Shown here one piece after another: positions 1 through 8,471 of a stretch of 64,000 bases of DNA (positions are counted from its first letter, which is position 1; each line of letters starts with the position of its first letter). Origin of the DNA: Xanthomonas hortorum (GTDB lineage Bacteria; Pseudomonadota; Gammaproteobacteria; Xanthomonadales; Xanthomonadaceae); the NCBI RefSeq assembly GCF_024339125.1, contig NZ_CP101417.1, positions 2,553,001-2,617,000 on the forward strand, read 5' to 3'. The notes under the pieces were generated by a model. That model ran no database searches, was not told the origin of the DNA, and saw nothing but the letters and a program-made list of their open reading frames with translations. The position numbers were made by a program, and so were the translations under genes.

Positions 1-2263
1 AGTTGTCCATCTCGCCATTGCGGTTGCGCACGAACCGGCGCACCAGCCCACGCACGGCCAGGCAACAGCTGTCCCACTGCACGCCACCGATGATTTCCAG
101 CGGCTTGCGATCCAGCAGCGAGTAGTAATAGCGACCGACCGCGCTCCAGGTGGGGTTGATCGGATACAGAAACGAGAAATCGGCCTGCTTGAGCTGATCG
201 CTTTCGTCGATCAGGTTGCGCCGGTAGCGATACGCCAGGTTGATGACGCCGTCGTTGTTGAGCAGATAACGCGTGCGCAGGCTGGCCAGATCTTCCTTGC
301 GCGAGTTGGGGTTCCACTGATAGGTGGCGCCCATCGACCAGCGATCGTTGATCATGTAGTTGGCATCGGCCACCCAGGCGGACTTGCCCTGTTCGATGGT
401 CTGCTCGCTACCGGCCGCCGAGTTGGTGCTGTTGTTGATGGTGACCAGCGAATCGTTGAAGTACAGGATCTGGCCTGCACTCAACGACAACTTCTCGCGA
501 CCATCGTCCTGGCGCAGCCAGCGCGAGGTCACCGCCAGGGTGAGCTGATTGGCATCGTTCTGACGGTCGGCACCGGTGTAGCGCGAATCGCGGAACAACT
601 GGCCATAGCTGAAAGTAAACGGACGCGTATCGAAGACCGGCAGGTCGTCCTGGTCGCGGTAGGGCACGTACAGGTAATACATGCGCGGCTCCAACGTATT
701 GAGATAGTTGGTGCCGAACAGCGAGGTCTCGCGGTCGAAATACAGACCGGCATCCACCGAGGCGATCGGGAGGCTGCGTGAGGGCGAGCGATCGCCGGTC
801 AGCGGCGCCGTGTTGGCCAGCGTCGAATCCAGCTGGTACGTGGTATAGCGCCAGGCCACGGTCGGCGTCAGGAACCACGCCGCACCCGACAAAGGCATCG
901 AGATGTAAGGCTTGATGTCCAGGCGTGAGCCGCTGCCGTATTCCTTGTTGCGGATATTGGTGCGGACGTAATCGTCCCCGTCGTCGCCGTTGGTGTTTCC
1001 GTCCCTAGGGGGCTGGACAAAGTAAGAGTCGTCGTGGGTAAAGCGCACCGCTTCCGCATACACGCCAGCTTCGAAAATGCCGAACGGCTTCTCCCAGGTG
1101 AAATACGCACGCGGTTGCCGGTTATAGGGCAGTGACTGCTCATCAAGCGTGTAGTCGGTCAGCTGCCAGCGGTCTGCCATTAAGCCCGCGGTCCAGGTCT
1201 CGCCGGTACCGTAGATGCCCACGGTGCTTTGCAGGCTGGAGGCCGAGCCCATGCCATTGATGCGGCTGGTGAAGTCCTCCACATAGCGCGTGTCGCTGAC
1301 CCAGGCAATGCTGCTGCGCGCCTGCCAGTACTTGTTGACGTTGTGATAGCCGCTGTAGAAGACGCTGCCACGGTCCTTGTCGCGCAACTTGTCGTTGGGC
1401 AGATAGTTGCCGGTGATCTCGCCGCGACCACCCTCGTACAGGTAACGGAATTCGGTACCGAACATGAAACCGCGCTTGCTCATGTAGCGCGGCAACAAGG
1501 TGGCGTCGTAGTTCGGCGCCAGGTTGAGGTAGATCGGCTGCAGGTAATCGAAGCCGTTGCGGCCGGACAGGCCGAACTGCGGGAACAGCAGGCCGGTCAT
1601 GCGGCGGTCGTCGATCGGAAACTTGAACCACGGGAAGTACAGCACCGGCACCTTGCCGATCTGCAGCACGGCGTTGCGCGCGGTACCGAAGCCTTCTTCG
1701 TTGTCGACGTCGATCTCCGGCGCGCGCACGCGCCAGATCGGCTGCGAGGGATCGCAGGTGGTATAGGTCGAGCGGTGCATCTGCCCGACCTGGCCCTGCA
1801 GGTCCACCGATTCCGCCGCGCCATTACCGCGGCGATCCACCAACTGGTACTGGATGTTGCTGACCTTGTGGGCGTCGGTGTCCTGATTGCCTTCGGCGCG
1901 GTCGGCGACCATGCGGAAGGAGGTGTCCTGATAGCGCACGTTGCCTTCGGCGATGTAATTGCCGGTCTCGGTGTCCATGCGCAGGTTGTCCGCACCCAGG
2001 AACTGGTCGCCGCGCTTGAGCGCCACGTTGCCCTGGTATTGCGGGGTGGTGCTGGTGCCGGACAGCTGATCGCCTTCGATATCGGTGGGCAGCTGTTGGC
2101 GCATCTCGGCGGCCTTGGCATCGGCGGCCGGGGCGCCGTCGAAGCCGGGAAGCGGGTCCACGGCAGGGCACAATCCCCAGTTCAGCGGCTTGTCGGCAGC
2201 CATGGCCGGGAGGCAGATGGCAATGCTCAAAGGCAGGGGCAGCAGGCGAAGGACTCGGCGCAC
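1..2263 (-). CDS. lptD: LPS-assembly protein LptD (3' end beyond the left edge)
   Basis: Outer-membrane beta-barrel that, with LptE, inserts lipopolysaccharide into the outer leaflet. The frame reads without a stop from the left edge up to a GTG at 2263. The N-terminus is a signal peptide ending near PAMAADKPLNWG. An OstA-like N-domain follows, with GDQFLGADNLRMDTETGNY, then NEEGFGTARNAVLQIGKVP and the conserved LYFPWFKFPID stretch that opens the barrel domain. The C-terminal part reads IGGVQWDSCCLAVRG, carrying the adjacent cysteine pair that forms disulfides with N-terminal cysteines in LptD. About 754 codons are present, so little of the C-terminus is missing. The GTG start is chosen because the signal peptide begins directly after it. 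In this group surA usually follows, which would lie left of the window. Confidence 0.95.
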   Translation of the reverse strand, partial: MRRVLRLLPLPLSIAICLPAMAADKPLNWGLCPAVDPLPGFDGAPAADAKAAEMRQQLPTDIEGDQLSGTSTTPQYQGNVALKRGDQFLGADNLRMDTETGNYIAEGNVRYQDTSFRMVADRAEGNQDTDAHKVSNIQYQLVDRRGNGAAESVDLQGQVGQMHRSTYTTCDPSQPIWRVRAPEIDVDNEEGFGTARNAVLQIGKVPVLYFPWFKFPIDDRRMTGLLFPQFGLSGRNGFDYLQPIYLNLAPNYDATLLPRYMSKRGFMFGTEFRYLYEGGRGEITGNYLPNDKLRDKDRGSVFYSGYHNVNKYWQARSSIAWVSDTRYVEDFTSRINGMGSASSLQSTVGIYGTGETWTAGLMADRWQLTDYTLDEQSLPYNRQPRAYFTWEKPFGIFEAGVYAEAVRFTHDDSYFVQPPRDGNTNGDDGDDYVRTNIRNKEYGSGSRLDIKPYISMPLSGAAWFLTPTVAWRYTTYQLDSTLANTAPLTGDRSPSRSLPIASVDAGLYFDRETSLFGTNYLNTLEPRMYYLYVPYRDQDDLPVFDTRPFTFSYGQLFRDSRYTGADRQNDANQLTLAVTSRWLRQDDGREKLSLSAGQILYFNDSLVTINNSTNSAAGSEQTIEQGKSAWVADANYMINDRWSMGATYQWNPNSRKEDLASLRTRYLLNNDGVINLAYRYRRNLIDESDQLKQADFSFLYPINPTWSAVGRYYYSLLDRKPLEIIGGVQWDSCCLAVRGLVRRFVRNRNGEMDN

Positions 2264-2323
2264 GCGTGGGTTCAACCAGTAAAATGGCGACTAGCTTGCC
2301 GTATACCCCGCATGGGGGCAATG

Positions 2324-2346
2324 AAAAGCCCCCGCATCGGGAGGGC
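2324..2346 (-). terminator. Intrinsic terminator after the deacetylase-like gene
   Basis: Read on the minus strand, a GC-rich hairpin (GCCCTCCCG, loop ATG, CGGGGGC) is followed by TTTT. It lies about 45 bases downstream of the stop codon of the gene ending at 2391 and just upstream of lptD, so it would separate the two transcription units. The stem carries a small bulge. Confidence 0.5.
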
Positions 2347-2390
2347 GAGGTTCATCGCAATGGGTGGCGCGACCAACGCGCCGTTGGGGT

Positions 2391-3299
2391 TCAACGCAGT
2401 GCGGCCACGTGCGCCACGCTGCTCTCGCGCAAGGCTTGCAGGTCGTAGCCGCCCTCCAGCATGGAGACGACGCGGCCGCGCGCATGCCGTTCGGCCAGGG
2501 TGCGCAAGGCACGGGTCAGCCAGGCGAAATCGTCGGCGTCGAGCATCAGATCGGCCAGCGGGTCGCGCAGATGCGCATCGAAGCCGGCAGAGATCAGGAT
2601 CAGTTGCGGGCGGAAGGCGTCGATCAGCGGCAGCATCTCGTCTTCCCACACGTTGCGGAAGCGCAACCCGTCGCTGCCCGGTGGCAGCAGCAGGTTGTGG
2701 ATGTTGCCGAGGCCGCGTTCATAGACGCTGCCCGAGTGCGGATACAGCCCAGATTGGTGGGTGCTGAGGTATTGCACGGTCGGGTCGCGCTCGAAGATCG
2801 CCTGCGTGCCGTTGCCGTGGTGGACGTCGAAATCCACGATGGTGATGCGTTCCAGCCCATGCCGGTCGCGCGCGTGGGCGGCGGCCAGGGCGATGTTGTT
2901 GAACAGGCAAAAACCCATCGACACCTGCCCGGTGGCGTGGTGGCCGGGCGGGCGGACCGCGCAGAACGCGGTGCGGGTGAGGTCGTGCATGACCGCGTCC
3001 ACGGCCGCGATGCCGGCACCTGCCGCGCGCAAGGCGGCCGCGCGCGAGCCGGGCGACATCACGGTGTCCACATCGAGCCGGTGATGGCCTTCGAAGGCGG
3101 TTTCCAGCACCGCATCGACCTGTTCGCGCTCGTGCACCCGGCACAGGTCGCCGAGCTTGGCCAGCGGCGCCTCGCGCCAGTCCAGATCCGGGAAGGCGTC
3201 GCGCAGGGCATCGACCACCGCTTCCAGACGGGCGGGGCGCTCGGGATGCTCGGGGCCGGCGTCGTGGCCGAGGCAGGCGGGATGGGTAAAGACCAACAT
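2391..3299 (-). CDS. Histone deacetylase family protein (class II-like metallohydrolase)
   Basis: Zinc-dependent amidohydrolase of the arginase/deacetylase fold, 302 residues, full length for bacterial members. Visible motifs are HPERPARLEAV near the N-terminus, RPPGHHA (catalytic His-His pair), DFDVHHGNGTQ (zinc-binding Asp and His) and SAGFDAHLRDP (second zinc Asp), ending in MLEGGYDL. All catalytic positions look intact. Bacterial relatives act on acetylated polyamines, acetylated lysines or unknown amides, so the substrate cannot be read from sequence. The gene is third in a minus-strand run after the BtuM-like gene and the adenosyltransferase, 37 bp downstream of the latter, but no functional link to cobalamin is evident. 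Confidence 0.9.
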   Translation of the reverse strand: MLVFTHPACLGHDAGPEHPERPARLEAVVDALRDAFPDLDWREAPLAKLGDLCRVHEREQVDAVLETAFEGHHRLDVDTVMSPGSRAAALRAAGAGIAAVDAVMHDLTRTAFCAVRPPGHHATGQVSMGFCLFNNIALAAAHARDRHGLERITIVDFDVHHGNGTQAIFERDPTVQYLSTHQSGLYPHSGSVYERGLGNIHNLLLPPGSDGLRFRNVWEDEMLPLIDAFRPQLILISAGFDAHLRDPLADLMLDADDFAWLTRALRTLAERHARGRVVSMLEGGYDLQALRESSVAHVAALR

Positions 3300-3336
3300 G
3301 GGGCAAATCTAGCCTGTCCGCCGTGCCATGTGCATG

Positions 3337-3894
3337 TCAGCCGCGCCGGCGGTCGTGCCGCCAAAGCACTTCCTGCTGGCCATCGGCACGCGCCAGCACG
3401 CGGGCGAGTACGAACAGCAGGTCGGACAGGCGGTTCAAATAGCCGATCGCCTCGCTGCGCACTTCCTCCTGACGCGACAGCGCGATGGTCTCGCGCTCGG
3501 CCCGGCGCACGATGGTGCGGGCCAGATGGCAGCGTGCGGCCGCTTCGCCACCGGCCGGCAGGATGAATTCCTGCAGCGGGGGAAGCGTGTCGTTGAAGTG
3601 GTCGAGCTGACGCTCCAGCGCCTCGATATCGGCGGCGTCGATCGCTGCGTGCCCGGGGATGCACAGCTCGCCGCCCAGATCGAACAGTTGGTGCTGGATG
3701 GTCGTCAGCAGCGCGGCGATCGGCTCCGGCACGCCCGGGGCGGCCAGCAATACGCCGATGGCCGAATTGGCTTCGTCTACGGTGCCGTAGGCAGTGACGC
3801 GCAGCGCGTCCTTGCCGGTGCGGCTGCCGTCGCCCAGGCCGGTGCTGCCGTCGTCGCCGGTGCGCGTATAGATGCGTGAGAGCCGGTTGCCCAT
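3337..3894 (-). CDS. PduO-type cob(I)alamin adenosyltransferase
   Basis: Transfers the 5'-deoxyadenosyl group of ATP to cob(I)alamin, making coenzyme B12 in the cytoplasm. The 185-residue protein opens with the family signature RIYTRTGDDGSTGLGDG, the N-terminal ATP-binding loop, then VDEANSAIG. The later segment RCHLARTIVRRAERE carries the conserved Arg-rich helix that contacts ATP and the neighbouring subunit. Length fits the trimeric PduO family. The start is one base after the stop of the upstream membrane-protein gene, implying translational coupling. That partner is a probable B12 transporter, so the pair looks like a scavenge-and-activate module. No cobalamin biosynthesis genes are in the window. 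Confidence 0.93.
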   Translation of the reverse strand: MGNRLSRIYTRTGDDGSTGLGDGSRTGKDALRVTAYGTVDEANSAIGVLLAAPGVPEPIAALLTTIQHQLFDLGGELCIPGHAAIDAADIEALERQLDHFNDTLPPLQEFILPAGGEAAARCHLARTIVRRAERETIALSRQEEVRSEAIGYLNRLSDLLFVLARVLARADGQQEVLWRHDRRRG

Positions 3895-3895
3895 C

Positions 3896-4474
3896 TCAGC
3901 CGGCCTGGGTCTGGCCGTGCGCGCTGGTCAGGCGCTCGGCGGCGACCTGGATCACTGCGGCCGCCACAACGTAGAGCGCGGCGCTGCGCAGGTAAGGACC
4001 CAGCCAGTCGGTGTAGTTCTTGAACCAGCCGGCGACGGTCGGCTCGGCCACGCTGGCGCTGATCCAGTAGAAGCTGCCCTGGGCGATCAGCTGGCACAGC
4101 GCCACGGCGATCAGCAATGCAGGCACCAGCCTGCCCAGCGCGCTCCACTCGGCGCCATGGTAATGCCGGCGCAGCCAAACGCCACCGGCCCACAGCGCGA
4201 AATACGCCGGGATCAGGCACCAGTAAGCGGGCGACACGCAGTAGTGCTGCCAGAAGCTCAGGCCCTGGTTGGTGATCACCAGCCAGTCCACCGCCACCGC
4301 CAGCAGCATCAGCAGCGGGAACGCCAGTTTGCTACGCGCGGCCAGATGGAATCCGCCAATGAAGAACACCGCCCAGGACGCGTCCGGGACCGGCGCGAAG
4401 TGGTTGATCCGCGTGGCCGCCATCGCAATGGCGAGCAGGCTCAAAATCAGGGTGTCGTGCGAGCGAGGAGTCAT
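3896..4474 (-). CDS. Probable vitamin B12 transporter, solitary S-component-like BtuM
   Basis: Predicted inner-membrane protein of 192 residues with about six hydrophobic segments. I chose the ATG at 4474 (MTPRSHDTLILSLL); the frame stays open upstream to 4612, but that part is polar and overlaps the divergent ubiH start region. A single cysteine follows the third segment at residue 79 (WQHYCVSPAYW). In the characterised BtuM of Thiobacillus denitrificans a cysteine at residue 80 ligands cobalt and removes cyanide from cyanocobalamin. Size, topology, cysteine position and one-base spacing to a cobalamin adenosyltransferase gene together suggest BtuM. No ECF ATPase or T-component gene is nearby, as expected for a solitary type. 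A DUF6580-like membrane protein of other function is the alternative. Confidence 0.65.
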   Translation of the reverse strand: MTPRSHDTLILSLLAIAMAATRINHFAPVPDASWAVFFIGGFHLAARSKLAFPLLMLLAVAVDWLVITNQGLSFWQHYCVSPAYWCLIPAYFALWAGGVWLRRHYHGAEWSALGRLVPALLIAVALCQLIAQGSFYWISASVAEPTVAGWFKNYTDWLGPYLRSAALYVVAAAVIQVAAERLTSAHGQTQAG

Positions 4475-4603
4475 GCGCGAAAGGAGCCGGATCACAGGCC
4501 CGGGAGTGTAGCGTGGAACCTGCCGCGCCACGCGCGCCTGGCGCGTCAAGCTGTCCCACCCGATCACGCCAACAGGCCATGGGCGAAGGCTTATCATGTG
4601 GGG

Positions 4604-5812
4604 ATGACACACCTACATGACGTTCTGATCGTTGGCGGCGGCCTGGTCGGCTCCAGCCTGGCGATCGCGCTGGACCGCATCGGCCTGGATGTCGGGCTGG
4701 TGGAAGCCACCCCGGCCGGCACTCCGCCAGCGGTGTTCGACCAACGTAACCTCAGTTTTGCCGCCGCCACCGTCAACGCGCTCGGCGTACTTGGGGTGAT
4801 GGCCAAGCTGCGCAGCCCGCCGGGGCCGATCCGGCGCATCCATGTCAGCCGCGCCGGCGACTTTGGCCGGGTGCAGCTGGACGCCGCCGACTACGGGCGC
4901 GACAGCTTCGGCCAAGTGGTGGTGGCGCGCGACTTCGGTGACGCCTTGCAGGCACGCCTGGACGAATTGACCCATCTACGCCGTTATCGCCCGGCGCGTT
5001 GCATCGGGGTCGAACCGGTGCAGGACGGCCTGCGCGCACTGCGCCTGTCCACCGATGAAGGCGAGCAGCTTGTGCGGGCCAGGCTGGTGGTCGGCGCCGA
5101 TGGCCGCGACAGCGCAGTGCGCGAGCTGCTGCATATCGGCAGCGACGCGCACGACTTTTTCCAGACCCTGTTCGTGGCGCGGGTGCGTGCCTCTCGACCA
5201 CCGGATGGCACCGCGTGGGAACGCTTCGGCGAGCACGGGCCAACCGCATTACTGCCGCGCGGCGACCGACATTACGGTGCTATTCATTGCGTGGCGCGTG
5301 CCGACGCCGAGGCGGTGGCTGCGCTCGACGAGGCAGGCTGGCTGGCCCGCCTGCAGCGCGCAGCCGGCTGGCGCGCCGGGCGTTTTGTCGCCAGCGGCGA
5401 GCGCAGCGCGTATCCGTTGGTGCAGGTGCTGGCGACCAACCTGGTGGCCGAGCGCGTGGTGCTGATCGGCAATGCGGCGCAGACGCTGCACCCGATCGGC
5501 GCACAAGGCTTCAACCTCGGCTTGCGCGATGCGCTGACGCTGGCCGAATTGATCGAACACGATCGCAGCGATGCCGGTGCCGGCGCGCTGTTGAACGAGT
5601 ATCTGGCGCGTCGGCGCGTGGACCGCGAACAGACCATCGGGTTTTCCAGCGGATTGGCACGACTCACCGGCAATCCGGCGCCGTTGCTGCAGCTGTTGCG
5701 CAGTCTCGGGCTGCTGGCCACCTCGCAGGCGGCACCGCTGCAATCGATGCTGGTCGGCGGGGCAATGGGCTTCCGTGGCGATGTGCCGCAGTTGTGCCGG
5801 GGGATCGCATGA
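4604..5812 (+). CDS. ubiH: 2-octaprenyl-6-methoxyphenol hydroxylase UbiH
   Basis: FAD-dependent monooxygenase of ubiquinone biosynthesis, 402 residues. It shows the Rossmann dinucleotide motif LIVGGGLVGSSLAIAL at residues 7-22, the mid-protein GADGRDSAVREL (the DG motif that contacts FAD and NADPH), and the C-terminal flavin signature GNAAQTLHPIGAQGFNLGLRD typical of UbiH. The ATG at 4604 follows a run that is divergent from the BtuM-like gene. The stop overlaps the next start by ATGA, so the two hydroxylases are coupled. Both probably act in the soluble-membrane-associated Ubi complex. Confidence 0.92.
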   Translation: MTHLHDVLIVGGGLVGSSLAIALDRIGLDVGLVEATPAGTPPAVFDQRNLSFAAATVNALGVLGVMAKLRSPPGPIRRIHVSRAGDFGRVQLDAADYGRDSFGQVVVARDFGDALQARLDELTHLRRYRPARCIGVEPVQDGLRALRLSTDEGEQLVRARLVVGADGRDSAVRELLHIGSDAHDFFQTLFVARVRASRPPDGTAWERFGEHGPTALLPRGDRHYGAIHCVARADAEAVAALDEAGWLARLQRAAGWRAGRFVASGERSAYPLVQVLATNLVAERVVLIGNAAQTLHPIGAQGFNLGLRDALTLAELIEHDRSDAGAGALLNEYLARRRVDREQTIGFSSGLARLTGNPAPLLQLLRSLGLLATSQAAPLQSMLVGGAMGFRGDVPQLCRGIA

Positions 5813-6990
5813 GCCGCCGTGGCATGCGCGATGCGTTGATCGTCGGCGGTGGCGTGGTCGGTGCCGCCTGCGCGCTGGCCCTGGCCGATGCGGGCTTGAG
5901 CGTCGTTCTAGTCGAAGGCCGTGAGCCTGCGCGGTGGCGCGCAGAGCAACCCGATCTGCGCGTGTACGCCTTTGCCGCTGACAATGCCGCTCTGCTGGAG
6001 AGCCTGGGCGTGTGGAAGGCCGTGCGCGCCGCACGTGTGCAGCCGTACCGGCGCATGCGGGTCTGGGACGCAGGCGGTGGCGGCGAATTGAGCTTCGATG
6101 CCGACACGCTGGGCCGCGAACAACTTGGCTGGATCGTCGAACACGCGTTGCTGGTCGATCGCCTGTGGGCCGCCGTGCATGCCGCAGGCATCGCAGTGCA
6201 TTGCCCGGCGCGCGTGACCGAGCTGGAGCAGGACGCAAGCAGCGTGCGCCTGCGCCTGGATGACGGCAGCCGGCTGGAGGCGGCGATTGCGATTGCTGCC
6301 GATGGCGCGGCATCCACGTTGCGCGAGTTGACCGGCCTGCCGGTGGCGCGGCATGCCTATGCACAGCGAGGCGTGGTGGCGTTCGTGGAGACCGATGAGC
6401 CGCATCACTCCACCGCCTGGCAGCGCTTTTTGCCCACCGGCCCGCTGGCATTTCTGCCGTTCGCCGATGGCCGCAGTTCGATCGTGTGGACCTTGCCGGA
6501 TGCCGAAGCCGAGCGCGTGTTGGCACTCGACGATGCCGACTTCTCGCGCGAGTTGACCCAGGCCTTTGCCGCGCGACTGGGCGACGTGCGGGTGGTGTCT
6601 GCGCGCGCGGCATTTCCGCTGCAGCGGCAGTTGGTGGAGCAATACGTCAGCGGCCGCGTGCTGACCTTGGGCGACGCCGCACACGTGGTGCATCCGCTGG
6701 CCGGGCAGGGCGTCAACCTGGGCCTGCGCGATGTGGCGGCGTTGCGCGATGAGGTGCGCAACGCGCTTGCAAAGCGCGCCGACTGGGCCGCCCCACATCG
6801 CCTGCAGCGCTGGGCACGCACGCGGCGCAGCGAAAACACCGTTGCCGCGTACGGCTTCGACGCGATCAACACGGTGTTCTCCAACGACGAGATGCATCTG
6901 ACCTTGCTGCGTGGCGCGGTGCTGGGGGCGGCGGGCAAGCTCCCGCCGTTGGTGGACCTGCTGTGGAAGCGCGCGTCCGGCAACGCGTGA
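5809..6990 (+). CDS. UbiI/VisC-like ubiquinone biosynthesis FAD hydroxylase
   Basis: Second flavin hydroxylase of the UbiH/UbiF/UbiI/VisC family, 393 residues. The FAD-binding motif ALIVGGGVVGAACALAL is at the N-terminus, AADGAASTLREL in the middle, and GDAAHVVHPLAGQGVNLG near residue 290. Its partner is UbiH (C4/C6-type), so this copy most likely carries out another ring hydroxylation such as C5 (UbiI) or C6 (UbiF). Sequence alone does not fix the position. It starts inside the stop codon of ubiH (ATGA overlap) and is the last gene of that pair; the next gene begins 102 bp later. Confidence 0.85.
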   Translation: MSRRGMRDALIVGGGVVGAACALALADAGLSVVLVEGREPARWRAEQPDLRVYAFAADNAALLESLGVWKAVRAARVQPYRRMRVWDAGGGGELSFDADTLGREQLGWIVEHALLVDRLWAAVHAAGIAVHCPARVTELEQDASSVRLRLDDGSRLEAAIAIAADGAASTLRELTGLPVARHAYAQRGVVAFVETDEPHHSTAWQRFLPTGPLAFLPFADGRSSIVWTLPDAEAERVLALDDADFSRELTQAFAARLGDVRVVSARAAFPLQRQLVEQYVSGRVLTLGDAAHVVHPLAGQGVNLGLRDVAALRDEVRNALAKRADWAAPHRLQRWARTRRSENTVAAYGFDAINTVFSNDEMHLTLLRGAVLGAAGKLPPLVDLLWKRASGNA

Positions 6991-7092
6991 GCGCACCGCG
7001 CTGACGGTCTGCTGGCCGCTATGTTCCGGCGTTAATAGCGAAGGCCGCAGTTTCCATACGACGGACGCGCCCGGGCTGGCTACAGTCGGGCC

Positions 7093-7812
7093 ATGACCTC
7101 CGCCGTTTCCGTACGACTCACCCCGCCGCTGCTCCTGCTGAGCGGGCTGCTGTGTGACGCCAGTATCTGGGACGCGCAACGTGCGGCGCTGGCGGACATC
7201 GCCGAGGTGCGCGTGCTCGATTTCCCGGGTATCGACAGCGTGCAGCAGATGGCTGCACAGGCATTGGCCGCGGCGCCTGACCAGTTTGCGCTGGCCGGTC
7301 ATTCGATGGGTGGCCGGGTGGCGCTGGAGATCGTGCGGCAGGCGCCGGAGCGCGTGCAGCGCCTGGCGCTGCTGGACACCGGCGTGCATCCGGCGCACGC
7401 GCAGGAGCATGCGCAGCGTGGTGCGCTCGTGGAGCTGGCGCGCCGCGACGGCATGCAGGCGCTGGCCCGCCAGTGGTTGCCGCCGATGCTGCACCCCGAC
7501 CGCCACGACGACGCCGAACTGATGCAGGCACTGGTCGCCATGGTCATGCGGCAGACCCCGCAGAGCTATGCCGCCCAGGTGACCGCGCTACTGCATCGGC
7601 CCGATGCCGCGCCCGTGCTGGCGCAGGTGCATTGCCCGACGCTGCTTGGCGTTGGCCGGCAGGACAGTTGGAGTCCGCTGGAACGTCATCAGGACATGGC
7701 GCGGCAGATCCCGCACGCGCAGTTAGTGGTGTTCGAGCACAGCGGGCATATGACGCCGGTGGAAGCGCCTGCTGCCGTCAGTGCCGCGCTGCGCAATTGG
7801 CTGTCTGCATGA
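7093..7812 (+). CDS. Alpha/beta hydrolase
   Basis: Cytoplasmic alpha/beta-hydrolase of 239 residues. The nucleophile elbow is GHSMGG with Ser71, and the C-terminal EHSGHMTPVE supplies the catalytic His. The oxyanion-side motif is LLLSGLLCDASIWD, where the usual HG is replaced by SG. The fold resembles small esterases and 3-oxoadipate enol-lactone hydrolase relatives, but nothing fixes the substrate. It precedes an aromatic-catabolism block on the same strand, with 112 bp to the next gene, so a role in ester or lactone cleavage there is possible but unproven. Confidence 0.8.
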   Translation: MTSAVSVRLTPPLLLLSGLLCDASIWDAQRAALADIAEVRVLDFPGIDSVQQMAAQALAAAPDQFALAGHSMGGRVALEIVRQAPERVQRLALLDTGVHPAHAQEHAQRGALVELARRDGMQALARQWLPPMLHPDRHDDAELMQALVAMVMRQTPQSYAAQVTALLHRPDAAPVLAQVHCPTLLGVGRQDSWSPLERHQDMARQIPHAQLVVFEHSGHMTPVEAPAAVSAALRNWLSA

Positions 7813-7924
7813 CCACCGTCTCCCCGTGCGGCGTCACATCCATCGGCTCGCGAATGCACGTTCGCTGACGTCAGCGTCACCGCCACTTTTTTCTTGTATC
7901 ACCCATTGCCAGTGAGGCCACCGC

Positions 7925-8356
7925 GTGTCCCCAGACGCTTCGATCATCGTTGCTTGCGAACAACTGATCCGCCGGTTCGCCTTGCACAACGATCGCCATG
8001 AACATGACGCACTGGCTGCGTTGTTCACCGCAGATGGCGTCTTTGCAAGGCCTAGCGCACCAGACGCGCCCGTGCATGGGCGCGAGGCGATCCGCGAGGC
8101 ATTCCGTGCACGGGCGCCGCGCAGTACCTGTCATCTCATGCTCAATACCCTGGTCAGCGTGCACTCAGACGCATTGGCCCATGCACACAGCTACGTGGTG
8201 CTGTACAGCGCACCACAGGCCACCGCGCCGCCGCCGTGGACCGCACAGGCGCCGGCATTGATTGGCACGTTCGACGATGTGCTGGTGCGCCAGGACGACC
8301 ACTGGCTGTTCAAACAACGCCTCGGCGCATTGCTGGTGCGCGTGGAAGCGCACTAG
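7925..8356 (+). CDS. NTF2-like (SnoaL-type) small protein
   Basis: Protein of 143 residues with the cone-shaped NTF2/SnoaL fold signature: N-terminal helices (CEQLIRRFALHNDRHEHDALAALFTADGVF), the GREAIREAF helix, and C-terminal strands ending with DDHWLFKQR. Start codon is GTG at 7925. Relatives include polyketide cyclases, dehydratases and small subunits of ring hydroxylases, but no partner oxygenase subunit is adjacent. It lies 115 bp before the MetA-type outer-membrane gene and within 2.7 kb of the LigB-LigA dioxygenase, so it may belong to aromatic catabolism. Confidence 0.75.
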   Translation: MSPDASIIVACEQLIRRFALHNDRHEHDALAALFTADGVFARPSAPDAPVHGREAIREAFRARAPRSTCHLMLNTLVSVHSDALAHAHSYVVLYSAPQATAPPPWTAQAPALIGTFDDVLVRQDDHWLFKQRLGALLVRVEAH

Positions 8357-8419
8357 ATACCCACCACCGCTGTTCAACGGTGCCCCGGCGAACCCGGGTG
8401 GCATCGCACCACTGCTCCT

Positions 8420-8428
8420 CCCCCCCCC
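8420..8428 (+). repeat. Homopolymeric C9 tract in a gene leader
   Basis: Nine consecutive C residues lie 44-52 bases upstream of the GTG start of the outer-membrane protein gene, between it and the NTF2-like gene. Tracts of this kind are prone to slipped-strand length change; here it is outside coding sequence. Confidence 0.7.
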
Positions 8429-8471
8429 GTCGCGTTGCCTCAATCGCCCATCCTTATCGGAGAATCGCCTA

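Noticed and set aside
1229..2767. Long plus-strand open frame opposite lptD
   Set aside because: Antisense of lptD and the deacetylase-like gene; composition is Arg/Ala/Gly-rich with no domain, as expected for a GC-rich shadow frame.
4475..4603. Possible cobalamin riboswitch ahead of the BtuM-like gene
   Set aside because: The interval to divergent ubiH is only 129 bp and I see no B12-box-like sequence.
5249..6613. 454-codon minus-strand frame opposite ubiH and the second hydroxylase
   Set aside because: Low-complexity Arg/Pro/Ala translation, covered by two well-supported genes on the other strand.
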